A stretch of 14,612 bases of DNA from assembly GCA_913774795.1 (NCBI GenBank), contig CAJYIL010000345.1, positions 1 to 14,612 of the forward strand, in the 5' to 3' direction. The stretch comes from Pseudobdellovibrionaceae bacterium. Lineage in GTDB: Bacteria; Bdellovibrionota; Bdellovibrionia; Bdellovibrionales; JAMPXM01. The notes under the pieces are model-generated. The model did no database searches. It saw only the letters and a list, made by a program, of their open reading frames with translations, and had not been told where the DNA came from. Positions 5,734 through 13,455 of the stretch are shown here, piece by piece. Position numbers and translations under genes: made by a program. Each line of letters opens with the position of its first letter. The stretch's first letter is position 1.

Positions 5734-7125
5734 TTAGGGTGCGGTACAAAGTACGGCACGACCCGGTCCCGGTAGCGAATTATTGCAGTACCAATATCGC
5801 GGGCCTGAACCGATGAGTGCCGTCGCCGAGCCATTTGCGCAATTGCCGACAATCGTGGAACAAACCCCGTCTCCAGGGAAACCTCCGCAGGTCTCAAACT
5901 GACTTCGCACCGATGAGTTCGCGTTGATCTGCTGCCACACGCCACCATTGCAAACGCTGAAAACTTTGGGTGGAGCGCAGCTGCCTCCCAATGGAGGAAC
6001 CGGCACGCTTCCGAAAAGTTGAGTGTGCGTATCGCCCTGGACTCCCGCAGGAAGGTAAGCGGACGGGTTACCTGCCGGGCAAGCGGAGGAGGGAGGACTC
6101 GCGGTCTGTGTTGCGCCACACGAAGCGTTCGTGCCGCCTCCACTTCCGTTACAAACCCAAGACCACGGACCACCACCCGAGACGTTGGCGGGCGACGCTG
6201 CTCCGGTTGAACAAAGTCCGGCCGAGTTCGCAGCGGTTGCGTCGGCAAAAGTTCCGCCGTTCGCGCCCCCGCAACTTCCGTTCACGACCGTCGGCACTGC
6301 GCTCGTTGGGAGAGCCGCGCACTCTTTGTAGCCAATTCCGAAGCCGACGAGATATTCACCGGTCGGGCAACTCCCTTCTCCGCCGGCTTGTAAGCAGGTC
6401 GGATAGCCATCGCTTGTGAAAGCCACCGGAACAGCTCCTGGTGCCGAACAAACGACTTGCGATCGAAGGCATCGACAAGGAGGACTCTTTGCCGCATCGT
6501 ACGTGCAACCCATGTCGACGCAAGCTCCGGCAAACGAAGTCGATTTCATCACGCCGCAAGTCGCGACTCGGCCTGTTCCTGAATCGATCGTGACAGTTGT
6601 CGAACCAATCGGAATTTCTTTGAACGGAAGACCTCCGATCTCGGAAGTTTTCAGATAAATCGTCGTCAAGTAGCGATGATTGAGGCCGACGTCGGGGAGG
6701 CGTTTTCCGTCGGCGAGCTTGAGAGAATCGATTTGCAGTCGTCTTTCGAGAAGCACGTTCTTTGGCGCAGCGGAGGACAAGCTGGTTCCCGAAAGGGAAG
6801 GTCCGGAGTGAATTTGCGGCAAAGCGATCTCAAACTGCCAGCCCTGATCGGCGACGGAGCCAGGCTGCTGTAAAGCTATTTCGTTTACGGTTTGCGTGAG
6901 GCCGCTCGCGCTTCCCAGCGCTTGATCACACGTTTCGATCAACCGCAAATGCTCACTGATCGTGGATGCGAGGGCGACTGTAGCTACGCGCTTCTCGGTA
7001 TAAGCCCGTTGCGCCACCGCATGACGAATGATGCCTGCGACAGCCAGGCCCGCAATCGCTAGAATGCCTGCTCCGATTGAGACTTCGACAAGGGTAAAAC
7101 CTTTTTGGCCACTCAGCTGAGTCAT
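5734..7125 (-). CDS. Cysteine-rich type IV pilin-like protein C (third gene of cluster)
   Basis: This 463-residue protein has a class III signal: a short leader, then the prepilin peptidase site KG|FTLVEV (cleavage between Gly9 and Phe10, with the conserved Glu at mature +5) and about 20 hydrophobic residues. After the pilin helix comes a beta-type domain (about 125-190) with RYLTTIYLKT and ending in IDSGTGRVATC. Next is a cysteine cluster (C190, C202, C207, C217, C219, C226) and a long tail with many cysteines. The tail holds two copies of a GSGP-WxW-C-NGS-type motif (residues about 280-338 and 419-463), a repeat familiar from bacterial surface proteins. It is probably a minor pilin or pseudopilin exported to the periplasm or surface. 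The ATG at 7123-7125 overlaps the preceding gene's stop (ATGA), which is why I prefer it over upstream in-frame starts as far as 7182. Those would also put an unusually long leader before the pilin signal. Confidence 0.85.
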   Translation of the reverse strand: MTQLSGQKGFTLVEVSIGAGILAIAGLAVAGIIRHAVAQRAYTEKRVATVALASTISEHLRLIETCDQALGSASGLTQTVNEIALQQPGSVADQGWQFEIALPQIHSGPSLSGTSLSSAAPKNVLLERRLQIDSLKLADGKRLPDVGLNHRYLTTIYLKTSEIGGLPFKEIPIGSTTVTIDSGTGRVATCGVMKSTSFAGACVDMGCTYDAAKSPPCRCLRSQVVCSAPGAVPVAFTSDGYPTCLQAGGEGSCPTGEYLVGFGIGYKECAALPTSAVPTVVNGSCGGANGGTFADATAANSAGLCSTGAASPANVSGGGPWSWVCNGSGGGTNASCGATQTASPPSSACPAGNPSAYLPAGVQGDTHTQLFGSVPVPPLGGSCAPPKVFSVCNGGVWQQINANSSVRSQFETCGGFPGDGVCSTIVGNCANGSATALIGSGPRYWYCNNSLPGPGRAVLCTAP

Positions 7126-8201
7126 GGCACACATACCGTCGTGTCGATCACGTGTTCTCCCGCGCCAGGTCCTGAGCACCATGATCCAGCGTCTGGAGTT
7201 TGAACTCCGAAAGCGTCAACCGAGCAGCTGATGGTAACGGGAGGCCCCAAGGAGCAAGTGCAGTCGCCATAAGAAGTGTAGCAATCCCTCTGCTGGGCGT
7301 GACCAGTGAAACCGGTTGAAGGTGGTGGGGTCGGAGGTGGCGGGCCGCCTGCCGAACCTTCGACCGCTTCACACACCGGATCGCCGCTCGCGTTGATGCC
7401 CGTCAGCGCGTATCCGGGTTGCCCCATCTTGGTCAGACAGCTCACCTTGAACGAACGGCAAATCGGCGTTGGCGGATTTGTTGATGTGTTGATGCCCGCA
7501 ATGTAGTTCATCGGTTGACCCGGAGTTTGCGGGCACGACATCTCTGCGAAACCGCACGAACATTTTTGACCCGGTGCCGTGATATTGAATTTGCAGCCCA
7601 TGTCTTCGCACATGGCTTGTGCCGACTGCTGAAGGACGCAAGCGCTGAGAGATCCTGCGCTGAAAGATAAAGTCAATTGGCCCAAATTCCGGGGAGCGAA
7701 TTGCGTCGGCCCCACGCTCGCCCGATAAAGCAAATCGACTTGGTACGTGTTCGGATCAAGTTGCCGTGCGTTTTGGATGAAGAAGCGGTCGACAGTGAGT
7801 CGGTTAAAGTTATCGAAGACCGCTTTCGTCGCGTCGTTGGCATCAGCGCCTTTGATCACTCGTGTTCCGCCGCCCGCGACATCGATATTTGAAGGTAAAC
7901 GGACTTCTTGCATCGTGATGGTCGGCGATCCGAGAACGTACTGATCTTTGCCCACCGCATGGCTTGTCGGATTGACGAAGGTGAAACCTGTCATGGGGCT
8001 TGAGGCTATTCCGGCACAGGTGTCTGGGTTCGTCGCGATTGCTTCGACAAACAAATTGAATTTATCGATCGCGTCTTTCTGCTGCTCGCGCGTCGCTTCA
8101 GTGATCATTTGGTTTGTCACGGTCGTGGTGGCAAAAATCATGAGGCCCGCCAGTGCGACGGCGATGAGGGCGATAACGACGGCAGATCCTTTTTCAGTCA
8201 T
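7122..8201 (-). CDS. Pilin-like protein B without the +5 glutamate, PilX/GspK-like (second gene of cluster)
   Basis: This 359-residue protein begins MTEKGSAVVIALIAVALAGL. This is a short basic leader, Gly5 as probable prepilin peptidase site, and a hydrophobic helix with Ile rather than Glu at mature +5. The same deviation is typical of PilX N-terminal-type and GspK pseudopilins, which sit at the tip of the fibre. The beta-type domain (about 130-188) includes YQVDLLYRASVG and ends SAGSLSAC. A cysteine cluster (C188, C198, C203, C214, C216, C223) has nearly the same spacing as in the downstream paralog. Further cysteines and a short Pro/Thr linker (287-295) precede the C-terminal segment. The ATG at 8199-8201 shares one base with the upstream stop (TGATG), and the stop overlaps the next start by four bases. 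An upstream in-frame extension to 8390 lies inside the preceding gene and lacks any pilin logic. Calling it PilX- or GspK-like rests on N-terminal style, not on a search. Confidence 0.82.
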   Translation of the reverse strand: MTEKGSAVVIALIAVALAGLMIFATTTVTNQMITEATREQQKDAIDKFNLFVEAIATNPDTCAGIASSPMTGFTFVNPTSHAVGKDQYVLGSPTITMQEVRLPSNIDVAGGGTRVIKGADANDATKAVFDNFNRLTVDRFFIQNARQLDPNTYQVDLLYRASVGPTQFAPRNLGQLTLSFSAGSLSACVLQQSAQAMCEDMGCKFNITAPGQKCSCGFAEMSCPQTPGQPMNYIAGINTSTNPPTPICRSFKVSCLTKMGQPGYALTGINASGDPVCEAVEGSAGGPPPPTPPPSTGFTGHAQQRDCYTSYGDCTCSLGPPVTISCSVDAFGVQTPDAGSWCSGPGAGEHVIDTTVCVP

Positions 8202-9598
8202 CACGGGATCTCGTTGTTCTGGTAGAAGCGGCCGCCTGTGTACCGCGCGCGACCATAAGTGTTTCGATAAGTCGTGCTGCATGCCCCAAAGGCGGGTGAG
8301 GGCACGTCGATCAGGTTTCCGCTCGAGCACCGCGTGACCCCGTACGTGAAGTCGGCATAGCCGAAACCGAGATCGGCGTTGTCGATGCAATACATGCAGT
8401 ATTCGCCATTGGCGATGCGGCGGTTGTTACACTGACAGCTCATGTCGTTCGGAGCTGGAGCATCGGGCGGCTTGATCGAGAGATCGGGCGTTTTGTAAGA
8501 GACGGCGGGTTTTGTTTCGCAGGAGGACGCGACCGTGGGGGTTGTCGGCCAGAGACAGGTGTTCTGATAAAAGTTGATGCCTGGCAGGCTCGGTGATCCC
8601 ATGCAGGCATCGGCGCTCAACCGAGAAGCCGCCGTGCCGTCTGAGCAATTCGAAGGAGCTGACGCCGACGTCGATGTGGTCGTCGAGACCGTCGCAGGCG
8701 CTGAAAAAGCCGGTTGGGTCGGAGCGCCCGAGGGCGCCGGCGGCGGGAGCGGATCGTTGGCGGGCCGAGTGAGATCCTCGGGCGCGCGTGCGACCACTCC
8801 AGAAGCGGACGTCGGAGGGAGAACACAGTCTCGAACTTGGCCGAGGTGAAAGCCCCGCGCGACCTGACCTGACGCACACGAACTCGGAATCGGTAAGCAA
8901 TTGGGAGGTGCGCCTTTGAAGCCGGGCGGGCAATCGAAGGTCGTCGTTGTCGCATCGTCGGCCATCGCTTGATTGCAGCGATTCGTATTGGCGTTCCAGC
9001 GCATACCGAAACTCTTGTCGCACGCATCTTTCGCGGCCGTCGCCGAAGTCGCGACGTGACACTGGGTGATCTGACCCGAAGCCGCATCGACTTCGATCGA
9101 GATCGTAGCGACTTCACGCGCCCGACGCAGAAGCGGGTTCGTGCTCGCACTTACGTAAAGCGTGCTGAGATAGTTCGTTCGTCCGCCCGCGGTGGTCCCG
9201 ATTTGAAGTGTGTCTGAGAGATAAAAAGCAGCGATGTTGATGTTCGGCTGAGTGAGCGTTGCTCCCTGGCGGTAGGTCACGCCATCGACGGTCATCCGAA
9301 CCGCGTTCCTCGCACTCGAAGATCCGTTGAAAGCCGGTGTGATTGCGGTGTCGAGTGAAAAGCTCGGAGTGCAAGGAGCCGAAGGCGAATTGACGCTCTT
9401 GGTTTCCGAAATCTGACGGCGAACTTGTTTTGTTAGCTCGAGAAGCCCACGCTGCGAGGCGCCTCCGGCTGTCTCTTGCGACATTTTTCCGATGAGCGCA
9501 GCGGCGGCAAAGCCAAGAAGGCCGAGAACTCCGACGGCCATCAAGACTTCGACGATCGTGAAGCCTGCGCTTCGTTTTGAAACGGTCGCGTAAATCAT
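8201..9598 (-). CDS. Cysteine-rich type IV pilin-like protein A (first gene of cluster)
   Basis: This is a 465-residue preprotein with leader MIYATVSKRSAG, prepilin peptidase site Gly12|Phe13, FTIVEV with Glu17 at mature +5, and a hydrophobic helix to about residue 36. The beta-type domain (about 85-180) contains NYLSTLYVSA and ends VDAASGQITQC, clearly matching the other two proteins in the cluster. The cysteine cluster is degenerate: C180, C193 and C208 are present, but the CxC pair is missing. A Pro/Ser/Thr-rich linker (about 262-316) leads to a distinct C-terminal region with CQC (388-390), CMYC (401-404), and an aromatic/Gly-rich end. It is likely a large minor pilin or pseudopilin whose tail is exposed. 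The ATG at 9596-9598 is preceded by a good -10 box only nine bases away and by no Shine-Dalgarno sequence. The gene heads the A-B-C operon. Confidence 0.85.
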   Translation of the reverse strand: MIYATVSKRSAGFTIVEVLMAVGVLGLLGFAAAALIGKMSQETAGGASQRGLLELTKQVRRQISETKSVNSPSAPCTPSFSLDTAITPAFNGSSSARNAVRMTVDGVTYRQGATLTQPNINIAAFYLSDTLQIGTTAGGRTNYLSTLYVSASTNPLLRRAREVATISIEVDAASGQITQCHVATSATAAKDACDKSFGMRWNANTNRCNQAMADDATTTTFDCPPGFKGAPPNCLPIPSSCASGQVARGFHLGQVRDCVLPPTSASGVVARAPEDLTRPANDPLPPPAPSGAPTQPAFSAPATVSTTTSTSASAPSNCSDGTAASRLSADACMGSPSLPGINFYQNTCLWPTTPTVASSCETKPAVSYKTPDLSIKPPDAPAPNDMSCQCNNRRIANGEYCMYCIDNADLGFGYADFTYGVTRCSSGNLIDVPSPAFGACSTTYRNTYGRARYTGGRFYQNNEIP

Positions 9599-9607
9599 TA
9601 TTTATGA

Positions 9608-9635
9608 ATTGTATCGAAAGCTCCCGCAAGGGCAA
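9608..9635 (-). promoter_or_regulatory. Sigma70-type promoter for the pilin-like operon, probably leaderless
   Basis: On the minus strand, TTGCCC (9635-9630) and TACAAT (9613-9608) are separated by 16 bp. The -10 matches the consensus at five of six positions and the -35 at four of six. The -10 ends nine bases before the ATG at 9598, so transcription would begin within about two bases of the start codon. No Shine-Dalgarno sequence is present between them. It lies just after the stop of the methyltransferase gene. Confidence 0.55.
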
Positions 9636-9639
9636 GGCT

Positions 9640-11238
9640 TCACTCGGCGTTTTCGACTCGATTTTGAGCCCGGAATGCTCGATGAATTTCCTTGTCGCGA
9701 TATCGATCATCGTCAGCGGCTAATTCTTCGTCAGAATATCCCGATTCAATCGATTCAATTAAAACTATTTGATCGACAATAGAAAATCGTGCACGCCACG
9801 TTCGGTACGCGAGCAGGTGAATCGCCCCGTAGGACTTCACGCGTTTTCGTTCGTCGTCGAGAGGCGAAAACTCAAGTTGGTGAGTAAGTGTCGATCTGAT
9901 CTGGCTGAGACCGTTGGTCTCGAGCCATGCGATCTGGCGAGCCGCGAGAGGCGCCCACGTGACCTGAAATCTTTCTCCTTCGACGGACTTAAGCCAACCT
10001 TCTTTGGCGTCGGGGAACGAATCGGCGTAGGCCACATAAGGTTTGATGTCGAGGATCGGCGTCCCATCGAGAAGATCGGTCGACCTCACGGTGAGGGTTG
10101 TGCCTTCAATCTTCACGAGTTCCACGCAAGAGAGCCCAATGGAGTTCGGCCGATAAGGTGACCGGGTCGCGAACACGCCGCGCTTTTTGCGCGCTCCGCG
10201 TGGAGGCATGACGAGCGGCTTCCAGTTCTTGTTGTGATGAAAATCGTAAATCAACCAAAGTCGATCGAAGCCTTCAAGGTCTTTCAACGTTTCGCGCAGT
10301 CGGGGCGGGAGATAGATTCGTCCTTCGTGGCCCGATTGATCGACGACCGCTTGTCGCGGAGCTTCGTAAGGATGTTTTGCATTCGAAGAAAACGTCGCGA
10401 TTGAGTGATAACGAATTTCGTTGGGGGTCGCCGAATCGATTTGCTCACGCCATTTTGCGAGCGCAATACCGGCGGCGATTCCGACGTTAAGGGAATTCTT
10501 AAGACCGTGCATGGGGATTTTCACGAAGTGATCGCACTGATCGAGAACGTCGCGATCAAGTCCGAAGCGTTCGTTGCCAAGAACGAGCGCGCACTTTTCG
10601 GGCCATGAGAAATCTTGTAAAGTACTGGCGTCTCGCGCAGTCTCCAGCGCAATGACTTTGTAGCCTTCGTCTTTGGCTTTTTTTATCGCTTGGTGAACGT
10701 TCGGCTCGCGTGACCACGCAACTGATTTTTCGGTGCCGAGCGACGTGCGGGCCGTCTTGTCGTTATCGGGTGTCGGTGTGTAGCCGGCCAAGACGACGTG
10801 CTCGACGCCAAAACACTCGGCGGTTCTGAGCAGAGCGCCGACGTTGAACGCGCTCCGTAAATTATCCGCGATGAGTCTGAGGGGCTTTGTTTCACCGCGT
10901 GCCGTGGGCGCGTCGCCCTCGTCAATGAGGATTTCGTCATCCCGAAGCGCTTTCCCGAGGAGACGCTCGAACGGAACAAGAATGGCTGCGAGGTGTCGGG
11001 CGGTCATCTCGAGTGACAGATTTCGAGTGTGAAACGAAACGCGTCTGACGTTTTCGCTGTCAGCTTGTTCGAGCGCGTGAATGGCTGCGATCAGTCTTTG
11101 GAGAGTGTGATCGCGAAGCCGGAACGCCGTCTCACTGGTGGACGGAGTTTCCTCGGCCCACATTTTTTCGAGCTCGTTCCCGCATTCGAGGACGAGCTTC
11201 AGGCGCCGAACATCGGCGTGCGACAGAGGCGTCGCCAC
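9640..11238 (-). CDS. Fused RNA methyltransferase: SpoU/TrmH-type domain plus TrmO-type domain
   Basis: This 532-residue protein combines two domains normally found as separate enzymes. Residues about 1-110 are a helical extension. Residues about 119-265 are a SPOUT (SpoU/TrmH) 2'-O-ribose methyltransferase domain: motif 1 DNLRSAFNVGALLRTAE (Asn126, Arg128, Asn132), motif 2 LVLGNERFGL (218-227, Glu223) and motif 3 IPMHGLKNSLNVGIAAGIAL (241-260). Residues about 277-532 match TrmO (YaeB/TsaA), which methylates N6 of t6A37 in tRNA using S-adenosylmethionine. Landmarks are EGRIYLPP, LWLIYDFHHN, RGVFATRSPYRPNSIGLS and DLLDGTPILDIKPYVAYAD. Both active-site signatures look intact. The probable substrate is tRNA, in the cytoplasm; the ribose methylated by the first domain cannot be told. 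The GTG at 11236-11238 begins at the base after the metG stop, implying co-transcription with metG. No strong ribosome binding site is seen, so translation probably depends on coupling. Confidence 0.85.
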   Translation of the reverse strand: MATPLSHADVRRLKLVLECGNELEKMWAEETPSTSETAFRLRDHTLQRLIAAIHALEQADSENVRRVSFHTRNLSLEMTARHLAAILVPFERLLGKALRDDEILIDEGDAPTARGETKPLRLIADNLRSAFNVGALLRTAECFGVEHVVLAGYTPTPDNDKTARTSLGTEKSVAWSREPNVHQAIKKAKDEGYKVIALETARDASTLQDFSWPEKCALVLGNERFGLDRDVLDQCDHFVKIPMHGLKNSLNVGIAAGIALAKWREQIDSATPNEIRYHSIATFSSNAKHPYEAPRQAVVDQSGHEGRIYLPPRLRETLKDLEGFDRLWLIYDFHHNKNWKPLVMPPRGARKKRGVFATRSPYRPNSIGLSCVELVKIEGTTLTVRSTDLLDGTPILDIKPYVAYADSFPDAKEGWLKSVEGERFQVTWAPLAARQIAWLETNGLSQIRSTLTHQLEFSPLDDERKRVKSYGAIHLLAYRTWRARFSIVDQIVLIESIESGYSDEELAADDDRYRDKEIHRAFRAQNRVENAE

Positions 11239-13335
11239 TTACTTTACGCGTTGACCCGGTTGCGCACCGGCATCCGGGGACAAGATGAAGAGATCGCTCC
11301 CGCCTTGGCCGGCCGCGAGCACCATTCCTTCTGACATTCCGAATTTCATTTTGCGAGGAGCAAGGTTTGCGACAACAATCGTGAGACGACCGACGAGATC
11401 TTCGGGTTTATAAGCCGCTTTGATGCCCGCGAAGATTTGGCGTTCGCCCATTTCGCCTAGTGACACTTTCAGGCGGAGAAGTTTGTCGGCTTCAGGCACG
11501 GCCTCGGCGGAAACGATCTTGGCGATCCGGAGATCGACTTTCGTGAAGTCGTCGATGGAGATGGGAGCGTCGCTTGTGGGCGCAGACGTTTGAGCGTTTA
11601 CGCTTGAGGTTTGTGTCGTCACGGTTTTGTTTCCCTTGAGAGGTTTTGCGGCGCTAGCAGCCGGAGTCGTGGTGATCGGGTTGCCCGATGCATCTTTTGG
11701 CATCGAGTCGGCGATGATTTGTTCAAACTTCGCGGCTTCCACGCGGGTCGCGAGATGCTCGTAGGCATTGACTGACGCATTCTCGACGATCTTTGCGTGA
11801 TCCGCCCACACGTAAGGTTGTTCGTTCAAGAGCTTCGCGACTTTGTCGGAGTAAAGCGGGAGAACCGGTTTCAAGTAGATCGCGATCATCCGGAACATAT
11901 TGAGCGTCAGAGTCAGAACCGCGCGCGTTTCTTCTTTCTGGGCGTCGGTGTGTTTCCAGGGTGCTTGCTCGTCGAAATACTTATTTGTTTCATCCGCGAT
12001 CTCGCGAATTGTTTCAATTGCGCGTGCAAACTCTCGTCCTTCGTAAAGCGCAGCGATCTCTTCCGCGCGTGCAACTCCGCGTGCATGAAGGTCTTTGCCC
12101 GCAGCCGAAAGCGTGCCGAGGCGGCCCTCAAGTTTTTTCGTTAGCATCTGTGCGCCACGTGAACCTAAGTTCGTGATCTTGCCGATGAGATCGGAGTTCA
12201 CGCGGTTGACGAAATCGGTGACGTTCAAATCGAGATCGTCGACGCGGGAGTTGAGCTTACAAGCGTAGTAGTATCGCAGATACATCGGATCAAGGTGATT
12301 GAGATACGTGCGCGCCGTGATCGATGTGCCTTTGGACTTCGACATTTTTTCTCCGTTCACGGTCAACATCCCGTGGACGAAAACTTGAGTCGGCAAGTTG
12401 TAAGACGTCGATTTCAGCATCGCGGGCCAGAACAACAAATGGAAGTACGCGATGTCTTTACCGATGAAATGATAGATTTCGGTGTTCGGCGATTTCCACC
12501 ACGAAGCGAAGTCTTGGCCATTCGCTTTACACCATTGCCAGGTCGACGCGACGTAGCCGATCGGCGCATCGATCCAGACGTAGAAGTATTTGCCCGGGTA
12601 ACCCGGAATTTCGAAACCGAAATAAGGCGCGCTCCGCGAAATATCCCAGTCGCGCAAATCCGTTTCGAACCACTCCATGAGTTTGGCCGCGACTTCTTTT
12701 TGCGTGTGCTGAGGCATCCACTCCATCAAGAATTGTTTGAAGTCGTTGAGCTTAAAGAAAATCTGCGACGATGCCTTTTCAACGGGCGGAGTTTTACAGA
12801 TCGAACAGTAAGGTTGTTTCAACTCCGAAGGCGTGTAAGTGCTTCCGCACTTATCGCACGAATCTCCGTACTGATCTGGCGACGAACAGACGGGGCAGGT
12901 GCCTTTGACGAAGCGATCGGGCAAAAACATTTTGTCGTGATTGCAGTAAAGCTGATTGATCTCACGAACGTTCGTGTGACCTTTGTCTCTCATCGCGATG
13001 TAAAACTCTTCAGACAAAATGCGGTTCTCGTCTGAGTTGGTCGACGAGTAGATGTCGAAGCCGACGCCGAAATCTGCGAAGTCTTTCGCGTGATCTTTGT
13101 GCGTGCCCGCAATCAATTCTTCAGGAGTGATGCCGAGCTCGCGCGCTTTCACCATGATGGCTGTTCCGTGCGTGTCATCGGCGCAGATATAGAGGCAGTC
13201 GTGGCCGCGCATTTTCTGGAAGCGAGTCCAAATATCGGTTTGGATGTATTCGACCAAGTGGCCGATGTGGATGTTCCCGTTCGCGTAAGGAAGAGCGCTA
13301 GTCGCAACGATGCGACGACGAGGGGTCGGTGTCAT
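11239..13335 (-). CDS. metG: Methionyl-tRNA synthetase
   Basis: This 698-residue class I aminoacyl-tRNA synthetase charges tRNA-Met with methionine in the cytoplasm. The HIGH signature is at residues 23-26 (NIHIGHL) and KMSKS at 330-334. The zinc-binding insert has three CxxC pairs (C147/C150, C160/C163, C177/C180). The anticodon-binding region includes NRVNSDLIGKITNLGSR near 377-393. A Thr/Ala/Ser-rich linker (about 548-592) joins a C-terminal EMAP/Trbp111-type OB-fold tRNA-binding domain (594-698), as in E. coli-type dimeric MetRS. The ATG at 13333-13335 has GGAGG at 13345-13349, nine bases upstream. The downstream methyltransferase gene begins with no gap. The 120-bp divergent region with the 13456 gene should hold the promoter, but I cannot fix it confidently. 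Confidence 0.97.
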   Translation of the reverse strand: MTPTPRRRIVATSALPYANGNIHIGHLVEYIQTDIWTRFQKMRGHDCLYICADDTHGTAIMVKARELGITPEELIAGTHKDHAKDFADFGVGFDIYSSTNSDENRILSEEFYIAMRDKGHTNVREINQLYCNHDKMFLPDRFVKGTCPVCSSPDQYGDSCDKCGSTYTPSELKQPYCSICKTPPVEKASSQIFFKLNDFKQFLMEWMPQHTQKEVAAKLMEWFETDLRDWDISRSAPYFGFEIPGYPGKYFYVWIDAPIGYVASTWQWCKANGQDFASWWKSPNTEIYHFIGKDIAYFHLLFWPAMLKSTSYNLPTQVFVHGMLTVNGEKMSKSKGTSITARTYLNHLDPMYLRYYYACKLNSRVDDLDLNVTDFVNRVNSDLIGKITNLGSRGAQMLTKKLEGRLGTLSAAGKDLHARGVARAEEIAALYEGREFARAIETIREIADETNKYFDEQAPWKHTDAQKEETRAVLTLTLNMFRMIAIYLKPVLPLYSDKVAKLLNEQPYVWADHAKIVENASVNAYEHLATRVEAAKFEQIIADSMPKDASGNPITTTPAASAAKPLKGNKTVTTQTSSVNAQTSAPTSDAPISIDDFTKVDLRIAKIVSAEAVPEADKLLRLKVSLGEMGERQIFAGIKAAYKPEDLVGRLTIVVANLAPRKMKFGMSEGMVLAAGQGGSDLFILSPDAGAQPGQRVK

Positions 13336-13385
13336 TCAGGGGTGCCTCCGGCCAAAAACAATAAAACAGAAAAATGGACCTGTCT

Positions 13386-13404
13386 TTCTGAAAATCCTTC
13401 AGAA
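13386..13404. repeat. 7-bp inverted repeat in the metG/13456 divergent region
   Basis: TTCTGAA (13386-13392) and TTCAGAA (13398-13404) are perfect inverted repeats separated by AATCC. The element lies 51 bp upstream of the metG ATG and 51 bp upstream of the divergent gene's ATG, almost exactly midway. It could be an operator or a leader hairpin. It lacks a T tract and is not a terminator. Confidence 0.4.
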
Positions 13405-13455
13405 TTCGGGCGCTAAAGCGTCCTGAGGCCCCGTAGAGTTGGCCCGGAGATTGGA

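Noticed and set aside
7126..7182. Longer N-terminus for pilin-like protein C
   Set aside because: It would add 19 residues before the type III leader and overlap the upstream gene by about 60 bp. The ATGA overlap start is more natural.
8202..8390. Longer N-terminus for pilin-like protein B
   Set aside because: The added 63 residues are Arg-rich shadow sequence of gene A and would displace the prepilin leader.
12295..13035. 246-residue plus-strand frame antisense to metG
   Set aside because: It lies within the strongly conserved metG catalytic region. The Arg/Phe-rich product is typical of a shadow frame.
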